NCBI GenBank assembly: GCA_035578175.1
Contig: JAQMRL010000003.1
Coordinates: 58,388,672-58,452,671 of the forward strand
Length of the DNA: 64,000 nt
Source of the DNA: Catonia carolina
Lineage: Eukaryota > Arthropoda > Insecta > Hemiptera > Achilidae
Direction: 5' to 3'
Shown: positions 34,697-45,789 of the stretch, piece by piece
Numbering within the stretch: position 1 is the stretch's first letter
Layout: each line of letters begins with the position of its first letter
The notes under the pieces: model-generated
What the model was told of the DNA's origin: nothing
Seen by the model: only the letters and a program-made list of their open reading frames with translations
Database searches by the model: none
Position numbers and translations under genes: made by a program

Positions 34697-35675
34697 ATGT
34701 CAGAAAGTAATTTTAAAAAATTAAAAGATCTTCATGTTCCAGATCTGAAATTAGAACTAAAAAAGACGTGGAATGGAAGACAAAGGAGTAAAAGCAGTGC
34801 TCATGAACCGACTTCATGAAGTTTTAATTGATGAGGGACATAATCCGGATACATATCTGTTTGTTTCTGCTACAGCTGCAAAGAAAAGGACTCCTTCAAA
34901 GAAAAAAAATGAAGATGATAAAGATGAAGCAAACGATTCGTCGGAAGGTGAAGAGGAAGACAGAGCCATTGTTGACAATGTTGATGTAGGTCAGAATGCA
35001 GGTGTGGTAGACACATCACATGACGAGATAGGTATGAGTAGTGATAACAATAATAATAATGGTGATCAGGACAATATAACCGCGAATATGTTTAAGTAAT
35101 TGATAAATTTAATAACTCAACAGAGTAGCAAGTTAGAAAAACAAGCAGAGGATATGAATAGCAGGTTAGAAAAACAAGCAGAGGATATGAGTAGCAAATT
35201 AGATAAACAAGGAGAGGATATGAGTAGCAAGTTAGGTAAATATGGAGAGAACATAAGTTGTAGAGTAGATAGTTTGAGTAATGATTTAAATAAAAGATTA
35301 GATAAACGAGAAAGGGCGATTAGGGAACTTAGAGAAGGAATCAAACAGGATAATGTAAAAATAATAGAGAATGTAAGAAAAAGTCTAGAAGATGTTAACA
35401 AAAATATTAAACCAACACAAAAAGGAGTACCAAATATTGTAACAGATAGTAATGACAATATGAATAATGATAAAAATGTGAGAGGAAAACAAATATTTGA
35501 GGTTATACCAACAAAAAATATGAACAAACCAATTGAAGGTTCAGATCAGTGTAAATCCATAAATATTACATTAAACGATCGAATAAACAAAGGAAGAAAT
35601 GATAAATTAGATAAAATGAACTTATCAAATAAATCTTCAGAACATAATATAGATAAACCAATAAAAAAAATGTAG
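34697..35675 (+). pseudogene. Gag-like protein: SAP domain plus hendecad coiled coil
   Basis: The reading starts with MSESNFKKLKDLHVPDLKLE at 34697, then shifts frame in an A-run near 34760. It continues as KGVKAVLMNRLHEVLIDEG, together an SAP-type helix-extension-helix nucleic-acid-binding domain. Next are a Lys/Glu/Asp-rich acidic stretch and an Asn run. One in-frame TAA lies at 35097-35099. Then four tandem 11-residue repeats (SKLEKQAEDMN type, 35127-35258) lead into more coiled coil and a polar tail ending at 35675. SAP plus coiled coil occurs in the Gag of some insect LTR elements. One frameshift and one stop make this copy defective. Confidence 0.6.
35127..35258 (+). repeat. Four 33-bp coding repeats (11-residue coiled-coil units)
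   Basis: Units start at 35127, 35160, 35193 and 35226, each beginning AGCA(A/G)(A/G)TTAG. Translated, they keep S-x-L-x-K-x-x-E-x-x, which fits an 11-residue (hendecad) coiled-coil period. Confidence 0.8.
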
Positions 35676-36069
35676 ATTTAGGAGTCGTTGAATTGATTGA
35701 AGACCAAAACAAGAAAAAAGTGATTTCGCAGATTATGAACAAATTAATCTATGAAAGTATGAATGTTGTAAATAAATATGTTAAACATAGTGACTGGAAA
35801 CCAAGTGTTGATAGGTATGCAAACCACAATAAGTGTAAAGAAAAGAAATTAATGTACATTATGTTGTTATTTGTGTTTTGTTGTGTTCATGTTTATAGTT
35901 TATAGTTTATGTTTATAGTTTATTTGGATAGTAAATATTGTAAGGTTGTTTAGTAACATAATTTTAAAACTTTTGGCCATATTTTTTCTTTAAATTTATC
36001 AAACAAATTCAAAATTCAAATTATAATAAAAATTTTTCTTTGTTTTCAAAATTTAAAGGTGGGGATATT

Positions 36070-36865
36070 TGTAATGAGACAATTTAATGCACATCTGGAG
36101 TTGTTTACACTTTGAGTCTATTTAAATAAATATAAATAATTCCAGCTGATTAAGATAAATATTTAAAAATTATTTAATTTACATTAACAAAATATGGTTA
36201 CTAGGCAACTAAGAAGAAGAAAATAAAAATTGTATTATTTTAGTGTGGGGCTGAATATCAAGCCAGCTAGTAGGTCCCACATTCGTTCTTAAAAAATAAA
36301 AATAAAAATATATATTAGAAGATAAAATAGTTTATCCACCAACGTTCATGTTATTAAAAGAGACACAAATTATTCAACTTTATAATAATAGTGATTATCT
36401 GGTAGCTTTTCAATGGAAGATGTATAAAAACATCGATGAAGACATTCGTCTAATAAAAGAATTGAAAGAAATATTTGAATCGTTCAAAGATTGTGAAAGC
36501 AGATTAATTAAGATATACGTAACAAATTAAAATATTGAAATATTCATTCATTAATAATTATAAAAATAGATATACATTTAAAGAATATTTATTCATTACG
36601 GTACAAATTGTTGTAATTATGAAAATAGATATAAAATGAAGTAAAGATTGTTAAGTTTGATAAAGAGTTATATTAGTTAAATAAAAACCATAATGAGTTA
36701 AATGTGAATAATGTTTTATTGAATGAAATAGGGGACAAGGTAAAATGGAAAAATAATAAAATCAAACTTGAAAGCTGATACAACACCAATAAAGAAAACA
36801 ATATTAATTTAATTATTTATTACAAATTTTGTCATACCCTCGTGGGGATAATATAATTTATTACA
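36070..36865 (+). repeat. Right LTR
   Basis: Starts with the same TGTAATGAGACAATTTAATG as the left LTR. It has a different variable block (GTGTGGGGCTGAATATCAAG...GTCCCAC) at about 36240-36282. It runs to about 36865 and is followed by primer-site-like sequence ATTGGCATACCTTTGTGAGG. A 60-codon frame inside it (36348-36530) is not conserved in the left LTR. Confidence 0.7.
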
Positions 36866-36884
36866 AATTGGCATACCTTTGTGA

Positions 36885-38340
36885 GGATAAATTTAGTTTC
36901 TTTCACCATGACCTTACTTAAAAAGAAAACAACCTAGAACTGTGTATAGGGTGTGTTTGTTTATATAAATATTATTTATTAATTTATTTATTTTTTTAAA
37001 GAGTGTTGATAACACAAAAAAGGAGAAACTACTAAGGTTTATTTGGGGGTGAATGTCGGGAACACATTTTTTTTGTTAATAGAAAGATTCTATGAACTTT
37101 TACAGATATTGTTCACTCTGAGCTTGTGAATGAAAAACATTTCAAGTTATTATCAGTCAATGATTCAACTAATTTATTTATATTGAAACCTATTTAAATA
37201 ATTAAAATATGAAGACCGTAGTAAGGTGTTGATCAGAGTTACATAAGTGTTTTAAATCAATGGACAAATTTTTATATTCACAATTTCAAGAGATTTTATA
37301 ATTTTTTAAAAAGTTGACAATATTTGTAAAGCTTTAATGAAATTATTCGTATTTCATTAAAAGATAAATTTCAAGAAACATAAATTTGGGATTTTATTTT
37401 AATTTTAAATATAAATTGCATCTTGTTGAGGTGAGTATAGTATTCTAAATTTACATTCCATAGTTGTGTAAATTGTAGTGATTATAATTCTATACATTTT
37501 TATATTTTAGACATGCAAGAAATGAAATGTCGCTGAAAAGTAATTTTGGTTTCAACACGTTAATGAGGTAAAAAATTTCACACCTGCTAATAATTTACTA
37601 ACAACTAAAATCTCAATAATATAATAACTGCAATTAATTCCAAGACAATATATACCTAATTACAGCTATTAAAAAGACCTATTTAACCAAGCTGCTAAAA
37701 AAAAAAATGTACGGGAATTAAATTTCAGTCATATTACTTTATCATACAATATAATTTTAATTTAGTTCCATGAATGAACCCTTTTTAACTGGGGTAGCTA
37801 ACATTCACATTCACCGGTGGTAAATTAGTAGTGAAGCAGACACCCACTGATGCCTGTTCCAGGACCAATTTTCTTCAAGAGGCTGTAACCTCACCCTTAC
37901 GTAAATTAATTTTCTATTGTGCTAAGCACTTGAGTCTCATTCAAAGTAATGGCGTACTGATTCTCATGGCGGGTGAAATGCATTTTAAACTAGTACATTC
38001 AAAACCACAGTGGTACAAGTATATTTTATTCTAAAAATACCTACTTCAAAATTTTATTGTGAATAGTAAAAGTCACAAAAAATTTAACATCTAATTTAAA
38101 TATTCTATAATATAATTATATCCAGCTCAAGGCATCAAAATAACAGATCCTTAAATATTTAGTTATCATGCAGATATTTTAAATTATCTACTAACTTAAA
38201 AAACCAATGTATAGATCTTACTACGAATTTCAATTATTTTTTATTTATTTTGTAGTATTTTTATAGCTTTTAAACAAAAAATATATACCTATAAATAAAG
38301 CACACAAAAGATTATGAATGCTTATTTGATATCCATTAAA
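36885..38340. other. No recognised gene
   Basis: AT-rich. The first part follows a second primer-site-like sequence and could be leftover interior of another LTR element copy, but no coding match is visible. Confidence 0.35.
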
Positions 38341-38344
38341 TTAA

Positions 38345-39020
38345 AAATTTATTTTTAAACAAACATAAATAGGTGACAAAATATTGTACACCCATAAAAA
38401 TAGAACCAGATAGACAATATAGTGTGATTTATTTATAGTTATCTTTTAAAACCAGTTTTTTAAACAAAATGGGTAACAAAATCGTGTAATTCGTTCACAT
38501 TAAAGGTATTCTTTCAAAAACATTGGCATGTGACAAAATAATGTGAGCGCAATAAACTAACCATTATAAACTAAACCAGTTGAATGTTGACAACAAAATG
38601 GCGTAAAGCCAATAAACAAAACCAATTAGTGGGTGATAAAATAGTGTAATTTGTTATTATAATATTAAAAAATAAATAGAGCAAGAGCATATTTACATTA
38701 TCTTTTTAACTTATTCTTCACACAAATATAAAATGAGTGACAAAATAGTGTATGCCCATAAAAAACCTAGACAGACAAAACAGTGGTATTTATTTTTAGT
38801 TATATCTTTTAAAAATAGTTTTTTAAAGATAAATGGATAACAAAATTGTGTACTTATTTACATTGCAGGTATATCTTTTAAAAACAATTATTTCAGGTGA
38901 CAAATAGTGTAATTTATTATTATAATAATTTAAATAATAGTGTAAGAGACATATTTACTTTTTTACGATTTATTTTTAAACAAACATAAAAATAGGAGAC
39001 TAAATATGTGTAGTATAAGA
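38345..39020 (+). repeat. Degenerate AT-rich tandem repeat
   Basis: Units start near 38361, 38722 and 38980 with an AACAAACATAAAxxTAGGTGACAAAAT-like sequence. The second part of each unit has TTTTAGTTAT(AT)CTTTTAAAA and GGTAACAAAAT. The phrase TGACAAAAT(A/T)(A/G)TGT recurs within units as a shorter sub-repeat. Divergence is high, so it is old. Confidence 0.6.
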
Positions 39021-39024
39021 GTAT

Positions 39025-39880
39025 TTGTATGAAAAAGAAGGTAATTGGTGCCTAAAAATGTTTAGATTGAACCTTTTGAGTTTTATTACAACTACGGAAA
39101 ATATTATTAATACCTAACTCCTGGTTTCATTAAGTTCATATTACCTAAGTTCTACATTAATCATAATTCATGAAATTCAATTAAAAAGTAAAAGAAATGG
39201 ATAAAATTTCCAATTTTCTTTTATCCAAAATTTTGCAATACAATAGGAATGCAAAAAATATGTACAAATAGAATCCAGGATTCTATGTTACAAATAAATT
39301 TAATTTTGTCATTAAACTTAAGTACAATTTTTTTTTAAATTAAAATACGAGTGGAAATAAGAAGTTAGACGTAGAGTTGGGTGTATTCTATTCCTTGTGT
39401 AATAATAAGTAATTCCCAATGGAAATCAGTCCTCATTTCTAAGTATTAAAAACATAAAAAATAAAGTTCTGAACAAAACAGTTTCTTAAGTTGTAGAAAG
39501 ACATTATACCTAAATGTATATAGATAAAAATATTAATAAATGAGATCAAAAAACATTATTGATATATTATGCAAATTTATGAGTTGCACAAGTATAAATA
39601 TAATTATTATGAAGTTTAATGTTTTAAATGTTTAATAAATTGCAGTAGATTGAGAGTGCACTTCACTAATGAATACTAAGATTCATAATTTGTCTCTATT
39701 GTAATCAATTTTAAAATTCCTGAACTCTAAAGCCCTGGAAAAATAAAAAAAAGTTGTCTTATTATTTAACAAATTATTGACCTTAGTACAACTTACAATT
39801 TACTGGTATTATCTTATTATCTAGCAAATGAATAAGAAGAACCGTCATGTGCCTTTTTGAATTAAAAACATTTATTGGCG
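39025..39880. other. No recognised gene
   Basis: AT-rich DNA with nothing I can support. Confidence 0.4.
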
Positions 39881-39889
39881 ACTGGTAAT

Positions 39890-40015
39890 GGTTATTTATT
39901 GTAGTGGTTATCATACTAAACTACAAAGTAGAAGGTCATAGGTTTCATTTTCAGCTAATGTTTAGAAACTTTATCATGTTAAAAATTTATAATTTTAATA
40001 ACCCACTTCTGTTGA
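39890..40015 (+). repeat. Decayed tRNA-derived SINE
   Basis: TTGTAGTGGTTATCATACTA (A-box-like) and TCATAGGTTTCATTTTC (degenerate B box) precede a body similar to other copies. The match is weak. Confidence 0.4.
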
Positions 40016-40214
40016 ACAAACTTCTGATACAATGTTAAATAGACACAAAAAATAATAAAACTTTCTAATGTGCTTCAAAGAATTGCTGCAAATATTAAAG
40101 CCAATGCACTAGTACAAAAAATAAGAATTAATACTATTCCAACTTACTCTTCCACATACATTGCTTAATTTTAAAGATAAGTTTTTAGAATACTTTAACA
40201 TATTCAATTATAAT

Positions 40215-40860
40215 TTTATACTTTTGGAATGATGGGATGAAGAGGTGTTGGTCGATGGACACATAGATTGATTCTGGATCTAAAGAAATGGCTGAGTAGG
40301 GGGTACGGCAAGGTTGGTTATTACCATACACAGGCATTGACGGGGCATGGTTACCAGTTCAGACGATCAGATGAAGCAAGCTGTCTGGATTGTGAAGTGG
40401 AGAAGGACAATGCAGTACATGCAATTTTGCAGAAGATGGATACAAGAGAGGGAGGTTCTAGGGACCAAGCTTGGGTTGCCAATTTCTCCAGAACATCTGT
40501 CATTTTGTGATTGCAGAAGAAGAAAGCTGGAAGGCCATTCAGAAGTTCATCCAGAAAGTGATGAAGACCAGAGAGGCCCAGCTGCGTTAATCCCAAAAGA
40601 AATCACTCAAAAAGGGAATAAATGGGTGATAAGAAAAGAAATTGCCAAGATAAACGTTATCCAGCTAATAAAGAATATCTGGCTTGTTGTGAAGTTATGC
40701 CTAACAGTGATCCCACGGCAAGTCGGGATAGGATAGAAAGGAACTGAGAGGTTTTGGTGGATAGTTGCCTTCGGCAGAGCTCCGCATACCCCACGTAAAG
40801 ACCTACCTGGGTACCGGTAAATTCAATTTCCTCTTGTAAAAAAAAATTCTATACTTTTCA
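40215..40860 (+). pseudogene. R1-like non-LTR retrotransposon C-terminal remnant
   Basis: The frame at 40268 gives LKKWLSRGYGKVGYYHTQAL, then TGHGYQF and CLDCEVEKDNAVHAI. The latter is the H-x-x-GHG...C-x-x-C...H zinc-binding tail after the RT domain in R1-group elements. After a frameshift, 40430-40600 continues with RRWIQEREVLGTKLG and ISPE, as in that family. Endonuclease and RT are missing. The decay includes stops and at least one frameshift. Confidence 0.65.
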
Positions 40861-41214
40861 ATAATTCAACTTTGAGGTAAATTAACGCAATCATTTGATC
40901 TCAATGATCTCGAAATGTAGTAATTGAATACATACACATGTATTTTGTATTAATTTGATGACTAGTTCAAAGTACATAGAGGAAGCGACAGTACAATAAG
41001 AGGAAGAGACATAATAATTAAATGCTATGAATATACAGAACACTGTAATCTGCATAGAAATAACTTGCTGTGAATACAACAGTAGAAGTATTTAAAAGTA
41101 AAATTTTGAGGTCGAGTTCGGTGGGCTATTTTACAAAGAAGAGTATTATCAGAATGATGAAGCAGGAGGTTGCAAGAACTATGAAAATATGCAAATTGCA
41201 ATACTTAGTTCATG

Positions 41215-41830
41215 TGCCGAAAGGGGATAAGTATAGCTAATTGTTCTTCTTCAGGGACGTATATGTTGGGAACATTGGAGATGAGAACAGCAATTTTCAA
41301 TTTGTTTACATTGCGGAATAGCTCTTCTGAGGTTTTTTTCATGCTACATTCTCAGATTTTGAACCCACGGAACCCTTCTTCTGCCAGGTCCTCTTTTTCC
41401 AAATGCTTTCCCTACAGAACGGTTTAAAATAATAAATATCTAGATTCATTCCTTATATGTTCCAATTGTAGCTTTCTTTACTTGGTGTGAATTTTTCCAT
41501 GTTTTTCTTCATTTTCCTGAGAACCTCTACATTTGCCACCCAAGTAGTCTATCATACTCTCATCATTAATCTACACAGCCACATCTCAAATTCCTCCAGT
41601 TTCCTTATGGTAGCTCCATCCAAGGTCCAGGAATCTACACTGAATAGGAGCAGAGAAAAGACTTAACTTCTCAGATGTCTCATTTCTGTTGCAAGAGTAA
41701 AGTTGTGACTAAAATATGGGATTTATTTTATTAAATACTGCTCTTGCCTTGCCTATAATTGTCTTGCTGTTAATTTTTATCATGGTTCCCGAATAACAAT
41801 ACTGTTTAGCTCTCTCTATCTGGGTTTGAT
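41215..41830 (-). pseudogene. Endonuclease-reverse transcriptase C-terminal remnant
   Basis: On the minus strand, in order and through several frame changes: KTIIGKARAVFNKI, WTLDGAT-like, KLEEFEMWLCRLMMRV and W-x-x-NVEVLRKM. These are followed by W-V-Q-N-L-R-M-W and ELFRNVNKLKIAVLISNVPN-like sequence. This is the long C-terminal region after the RT domain of a common arthropod LINE group (EFEMW...RM...SWLQNLREW...ELFR). The RT itself is absent. Confidence 0.65.
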
Positions 41831-42223
41831 AAATAAAAAAGTGAGCTCTAATCACATGCTCTCTGATTTATTATCATGGCCATTGTACAGCTTACTTCAT
41901 GTAATAATTCAAGAGAAAATTATGGACAAAAGAGGTTATTAGGGTAGAAGTTGCATATCATAGCTAAAAAAATTCAAGAACATAGTTCAGGTAAAACTCC
42001 ACTGATTTGTTCAGCAGAATTCAAAGTCATGGTTGCCAACCTTGTTTTAGAGAAGACAGCACGTCTCAAGAAGCATCTAAACGCTTCATTTTTATCTGTT
42101 TCACTAAGTAGTACAAGGTTTACTTAGTATTTACAAAGCAATCTTTATAATCTATAATCTGGATCTCACCGACAATAATCATCAAACGTCAACTATATCT
42201 TTCAAACGTTTTTATAATCTTAC

Positions 42224-42437
42224 CTTACAGATGGATATTTGACCATATAAGGTTTATTTGGTATATTGTTAAGGTAGGTATTCCAAGAGGACCGAAATTT
42301 TTCATTAACATTCATTGATAATTTCCTGGCATTTGTATATGTTTGTATTTCACCAAAAGGCAATGGTAAAACAGATTTCCCTTTGTCAATACTATCAAAA
42401 CTATGATACTGGAAATATATTTCTTTAGGCAGTCCAC
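42224..42437 (-). CDS. Predicted exon 2 of an unrecognised host gene
   Basis: On the minus strand, a TTTTGACAG acceptor precedes 214 bases that are open in one frame. A CTGTAAG|GTAAGA donor follows. The translation (GGLPKEIYFQYHSFDS, KSVLPLPFGEIQTYTNARKL, SSWNTYLNNIPNKPYMVKYP) has a balanced, protein-like composition unlike the transposon frames here. Joined to the exon at 43498-43579, the phase fits (one base plus two bases make a Gly codon). If the donor is not used, the frame ends at once with TAA. I do not recognise the protein. It has no signal peptide or membrane segment in this part. Confidence 0.5.
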
Positions 42438-43497
42438 CTGTCAAAACAATTTTATTTTTTAAAAAATTACTTTTAATCTACCGACATCTCAAAATATTGT
42501 TAAGATTACATATTCATTTAAATGTTTCTTAGTCAGGAGTTAATAAATTGTATAGTATACTTAAATTTTCATAATTTAAAATCCTTTCATCATTGAAACT
42601 TTCTTTTCTTTTTAAAAAATACAATAGACTATTAAAATATACATCACAATAACCACTTCATATTAAAAATATCTTATTATCCATCATATATGAAAACCTA
42701 ATTCATAAAATAAAATCCTTAACCTAAAGAAGTCAATTTAAGCCTTCAATATTTGTTTATAACTTTTTCAACCAAAATAAATAGGCTATCAGAAATAAAA
42801 AACATTTTTGTAATAAACTTGTTTATAAACCGAATAAAGGTAAACACTTTTGAATCTCTTGATTTGTCTCAATTTGAAATGTAACTGAATGAATTGAAAA
42901 TGAGATTGAAGCTAAGTATGAGATTTCTTTACTTTTCAGAAAGTTTTGTTTATAATGAGAAACAATTTTTTCAGTTCTGGTTAAGAACTTATACTTTTGA
43001 ATTTCTATAAACCTACATTTTATACTACTGATAGCATTAGAGATAAAGGAAAATTCATGAAGAGAAAAACCGTCTGTGAAAACAGGAAAATAATGATCAA
43101 TTAGTTATTCCCTTCAACATTTTTTTAAACAATTCTACTGCATTATCAGCAGGCAATACAAAGCGAACATCAGAATTTAATTTTGCCTGAGCTGTTATGA
43201 CTTAGATGAATATGAAGTTGTTACAAAAATTGTAAAACTTTGTTAAAAAAATTACAATAGCTGTCTGTTGATTCATTTCAGAAAACAGTGTTGTAATTCA
43301 TGAGACAGACAATGACATAATATAATGTTATTTGGTTAACAAAACTTCTTTGACAATATGGAAAAACCAGAAATTGGGATTTTTGGGCTGTAGTTAGAGA
43401 AATTAGGTTATGAATGCTTACCTAATTAAAGATCATGATAGGAAGTTAACAAAATAAACAATATGATTTCTATGATAACTACGAAGTATTTACTTAC

Positions 43498-43579
43498 CAA
43501 TTTGTTTAGAAGAAGTCCAAGGTATTTTAAATGGATTTGTTTGCACATCTAGTTTATCAAATATACTCCCCACTGGCAT
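43498..43579 (-). CDS. Predicted first coding exon of the same unrecognised gene
   Basis: ATG at 43577-43579 on the minus strand in an AACAAAATG context. An in-frame TGA lies about 27 bp upstream, so this is the first possible start. It encodes MPVGSIFDKLDVQTNPFKIP and a few more residues up to an AAATTG|GTAAGT donor at 43497. An intron of about 1.06 kb separates it from 42437. The upstream 200 bp is less AT-rich than its surroundings and could hold the promoter. Later exons are not identified. Confidence 0.5.
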
Positions 43580-44084
43580 TTTGTTAACCAAAGTAATCAC
43601 AATAATATTCAACAAAAAATTTCAACTTCACGGATTAAAACAAACCTTGGTATTTAAATGTTACGTTGTCTTAGAAACCTACACAACTTTTCGTAACATA
43701 AGTCTAATCCAGACAACAGAACTGGCACGGTCGGTGCGGTGATATGGGTTACAAAAGGAAAGTACTCACAGTTCACAGAGCCGAAATTTGTGTTTGTACC
43801 GCTGTGGTAGACAACATGAACACAGTATTGTTTTCCAAGGGTACTAACGTACAAAAAAAGTAGCGTACGGAAAGGCAATTTTGTTCACAAATTTGGAATA
43901 TTAAATCAAAATTTGGAAAATTCAAATCTTTGGATTTTTATAGGTTAGATTGTTCTTGTTTATTCTAAATAAAATTACATTATTATTAATGGAAAAAACG
44001 AAGGTTGTTTTAATTAAGAAATTTAAAACAAACATCGTTTTCCATTTCCTATGTTCGACTGTAATGCGCATCATAATGTAGGCG

Positions 44085-44201
44085 TTGAAGGGGGCGATAG
44101 ATAAAATGAATGATGAAAAGATGACAAGACCTAACGGGAATTGAAACCGGGATAATGGTATAGAAGCCAATATTGCGCTGACCACTACACCACCTCTCCA
44201 T
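44085..44201 (-). repeat. tRNA-derived SINE, minus strand
   Basis: Minus strand from 44201: GAGAGGTGGTGTAGTGGTCA (A box), GGTTTCAATTCCCG (B box), AGGTCTTGTCATCTTTTCAT linker and a CGCCCCCTTCAAC body end. Confidence 0.65.
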
Positions 44202-44324
44202 TTTGAAAATTAATTGTAAATACCTTCATTGTTACATTTAAAACAAATTTATGCGTAATGCCATGTTTTTTATACATAATTATATATAGTACGTCCGAAT
44301 GTTTTGTACATTTCGGCTTATGCA

Positions 44325-44438
44325 GTCGATGATAAATAAAAATGCTAGTCATGAAAAAATGCTAAGCCTGACCGGAAATCGAACCTGAGACCCCGCCGTT
44401 GCAGCCAGTAGCGCTGACCAATACACCACGGGCCGGCC
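44325..44438 (-). repeat. tRNA-derived SINE, minus strand
   Basis: Minus strand from 44438: GTGGTGTATTGGTCAGCGC (A box), GGTTCGATTTCCGG (B box), CAGGCTTAGCATTTTTTCAT linker. It is very similar in plan to the copy 240 bp upstream but not adjacent to it, so these look like two insertions of one family. Confidence 0.7.
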
Positions 44439-44449
44439 TCAAAGTGCAA

Positions 44450-44920
44450 TAAATGCGAAAATGTGAAGGAACAAAAAAAAAACAAGAGAAATGCCTCTGC
44501 GTAGCGCCCCCTAGGAACTTACGCCGACGTGAGAATCATTGATAAGTCATCCGTCGTGAGAATTTGAAGCCGCTTACTTCAAAAAAATCAGGGAACGAGT
44601 TTCGAAGGGAACCAGCAAATTGGAGGAACCCTTCCTTCATTGTAAGAAGACGTCCAATTGTAAATAAAAGTGCGATCGATCTGGTGAAGAAGACTGTGGT
44701 GAGAGATTAGATCGATTACACTGTGAAAGAGAGATATTCTCACTTTACCCAGGACCGTTGAAGTAAGTCAACGGCCCTGACTTTGCCAGCCTCCCAGGCC
44801 ATCAACTCTACTACCACACACTGGTCTTTCTTTTGATTATCTCGACCATCCCTTTTAGGACCATGTTATCCCGGTTTTATTTAATCGTTTCTCGGTCATC
44901 AACAACAAAAAAGTTTAGAA
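44450..44920. other. GC-richer block without recognised genes
   Basis: About 470 bp clearly richer in GC than its surroundings (for example GTAGCGCCCCCTAGG near 44500, ACCAGCAAATTGGAGG, CCAGGCCATCAACTC). There is an AATAAAAG near 44662 and CTCGGTCATCAACAAC near the end. It could be a solo LTR or old untranslated sequence. No terminal repeat was confirmed. Confidence 0.3.
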
Positions 44921-44924
44921 TTAA

Positions 44925-45650
44925 AACTGAAAACCAATTTTCCAGTATAATTACCTCAAAATTTGACAAAATCATGGAGGCTTTCTTAAGGGATCGTACT
45001 GTGAATTAATTCAAAAAGGTTTGTTATAGATTATGATGAGATGTACACATTAAATTAATAATTAAAAAAAACAGAATAGAGGAAATTTTCGTGGAATTAG
45101 TACCTACTACTTATTCAAATCTGTGTTGTTTCTTCATAATGCTTTCTAAAATTACTCGCTAACCATAACTTTTTATGATAATTAAGTCATGACTTATTCC
45201 ATTTATCTTATTAAACTTTCAATGTGTATTTTACTTTATTTTTTATCCTGTCATGTAGCAATTCATCTAGGTTAGTTGTTTTATATTAATTAAAACAAAG
45301 TTTCCTTTATTTTGAAAGTTAAGTAACTTACCTACTTTTCCATGCTATGAACCACCTTAGTCATATTTTCAACTCAGTACAAACAGCAATTGTAAACCCT
45401 GTCGATCCTTGTTTAAACCATTTAAACTTCTATGGGCTCAAACAGATGCGTGGCTAAATTGATGTAAATAAGATAAACTAGAGCACTATTTTGTAAAGAC
45501 TGATTTGGCCTAAATAAGTAAATACAGTTGTTCCATTATAAGCTGGCAGGACTTTCCTCCACATCATACTTCAAGCTTTGCTTTGAGGACTAATACAAGT
45601 GAAAAATAATACATTGTTTTCAGTTTATTTCAAGTTGTAACAACAATTTA
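44925..45650. other. No recognised gene
   Basis: AT-rich DNA with no feature I can support. Confidence 0.4.
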
Positions 45651-45654
45651 GTTA

Positions 45655-45784
45655 TTACTAAATACTGTAGGTTATGGAATAGTGGTTTAATGTGTAATAA
45701 CTTCCAGATTCTAGCTGGGAATTGAACCTGGTACATTTAAGTTTATTGGGTAGCACTGTAATCACTATGGCATGAAAGCAGCAA
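45655..45784 (-). repeat. tRNA-derived SINE, minus strand
   Basis: Minus strand from 45784: CATGCCATAGTGATTACAGTG (A-box region), AGGTTCAATTCCCAGC (B box), AATCTGGAAGTTATTACACA linker and a GTAATAACTAAATTG end. Confidence 0.6.
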
Positions 45785-45789
45785 CTGTA

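Larger units (their letters stand above)
33738..36865 (+). mobile_element. Non-autonomous LTR retrotransposon
   Basis: Two long direct repeats (LTRs) flank a 1.5-kb internal region. After the left LTR comes a decayed primer-binding site, ATTGGCATCCTAATGTGGGG at 34598-34617, like the ATTGGCGCCCAACGTGGGG form of many insect LTR elements. Just before the right LTR is a polypurine tract, AAAGGTGGGGA at about 36056-36066. The interior encodes a SAP-domain/coiled-coil protein but no protease, RT, RNase H or integrase. Movement would need enzymes from another element. The superfamily (Gypsy or BEL) cannot be decided from this. Confidence 0.75.

Noticed and set aside
35117..35527. 136-codon minus-strand frame
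   Set aside because: Complement of the Lys/Glu-rich coiled-coil coding repeats. Leu/Ser-rich composition is the expected shadow.
36348..36530. 60-codon frame inside the right LTR as an accessory gene
   Set aside because: The matching part of the left LTR is frameshifted and stops early, so there is no sign of conservation.
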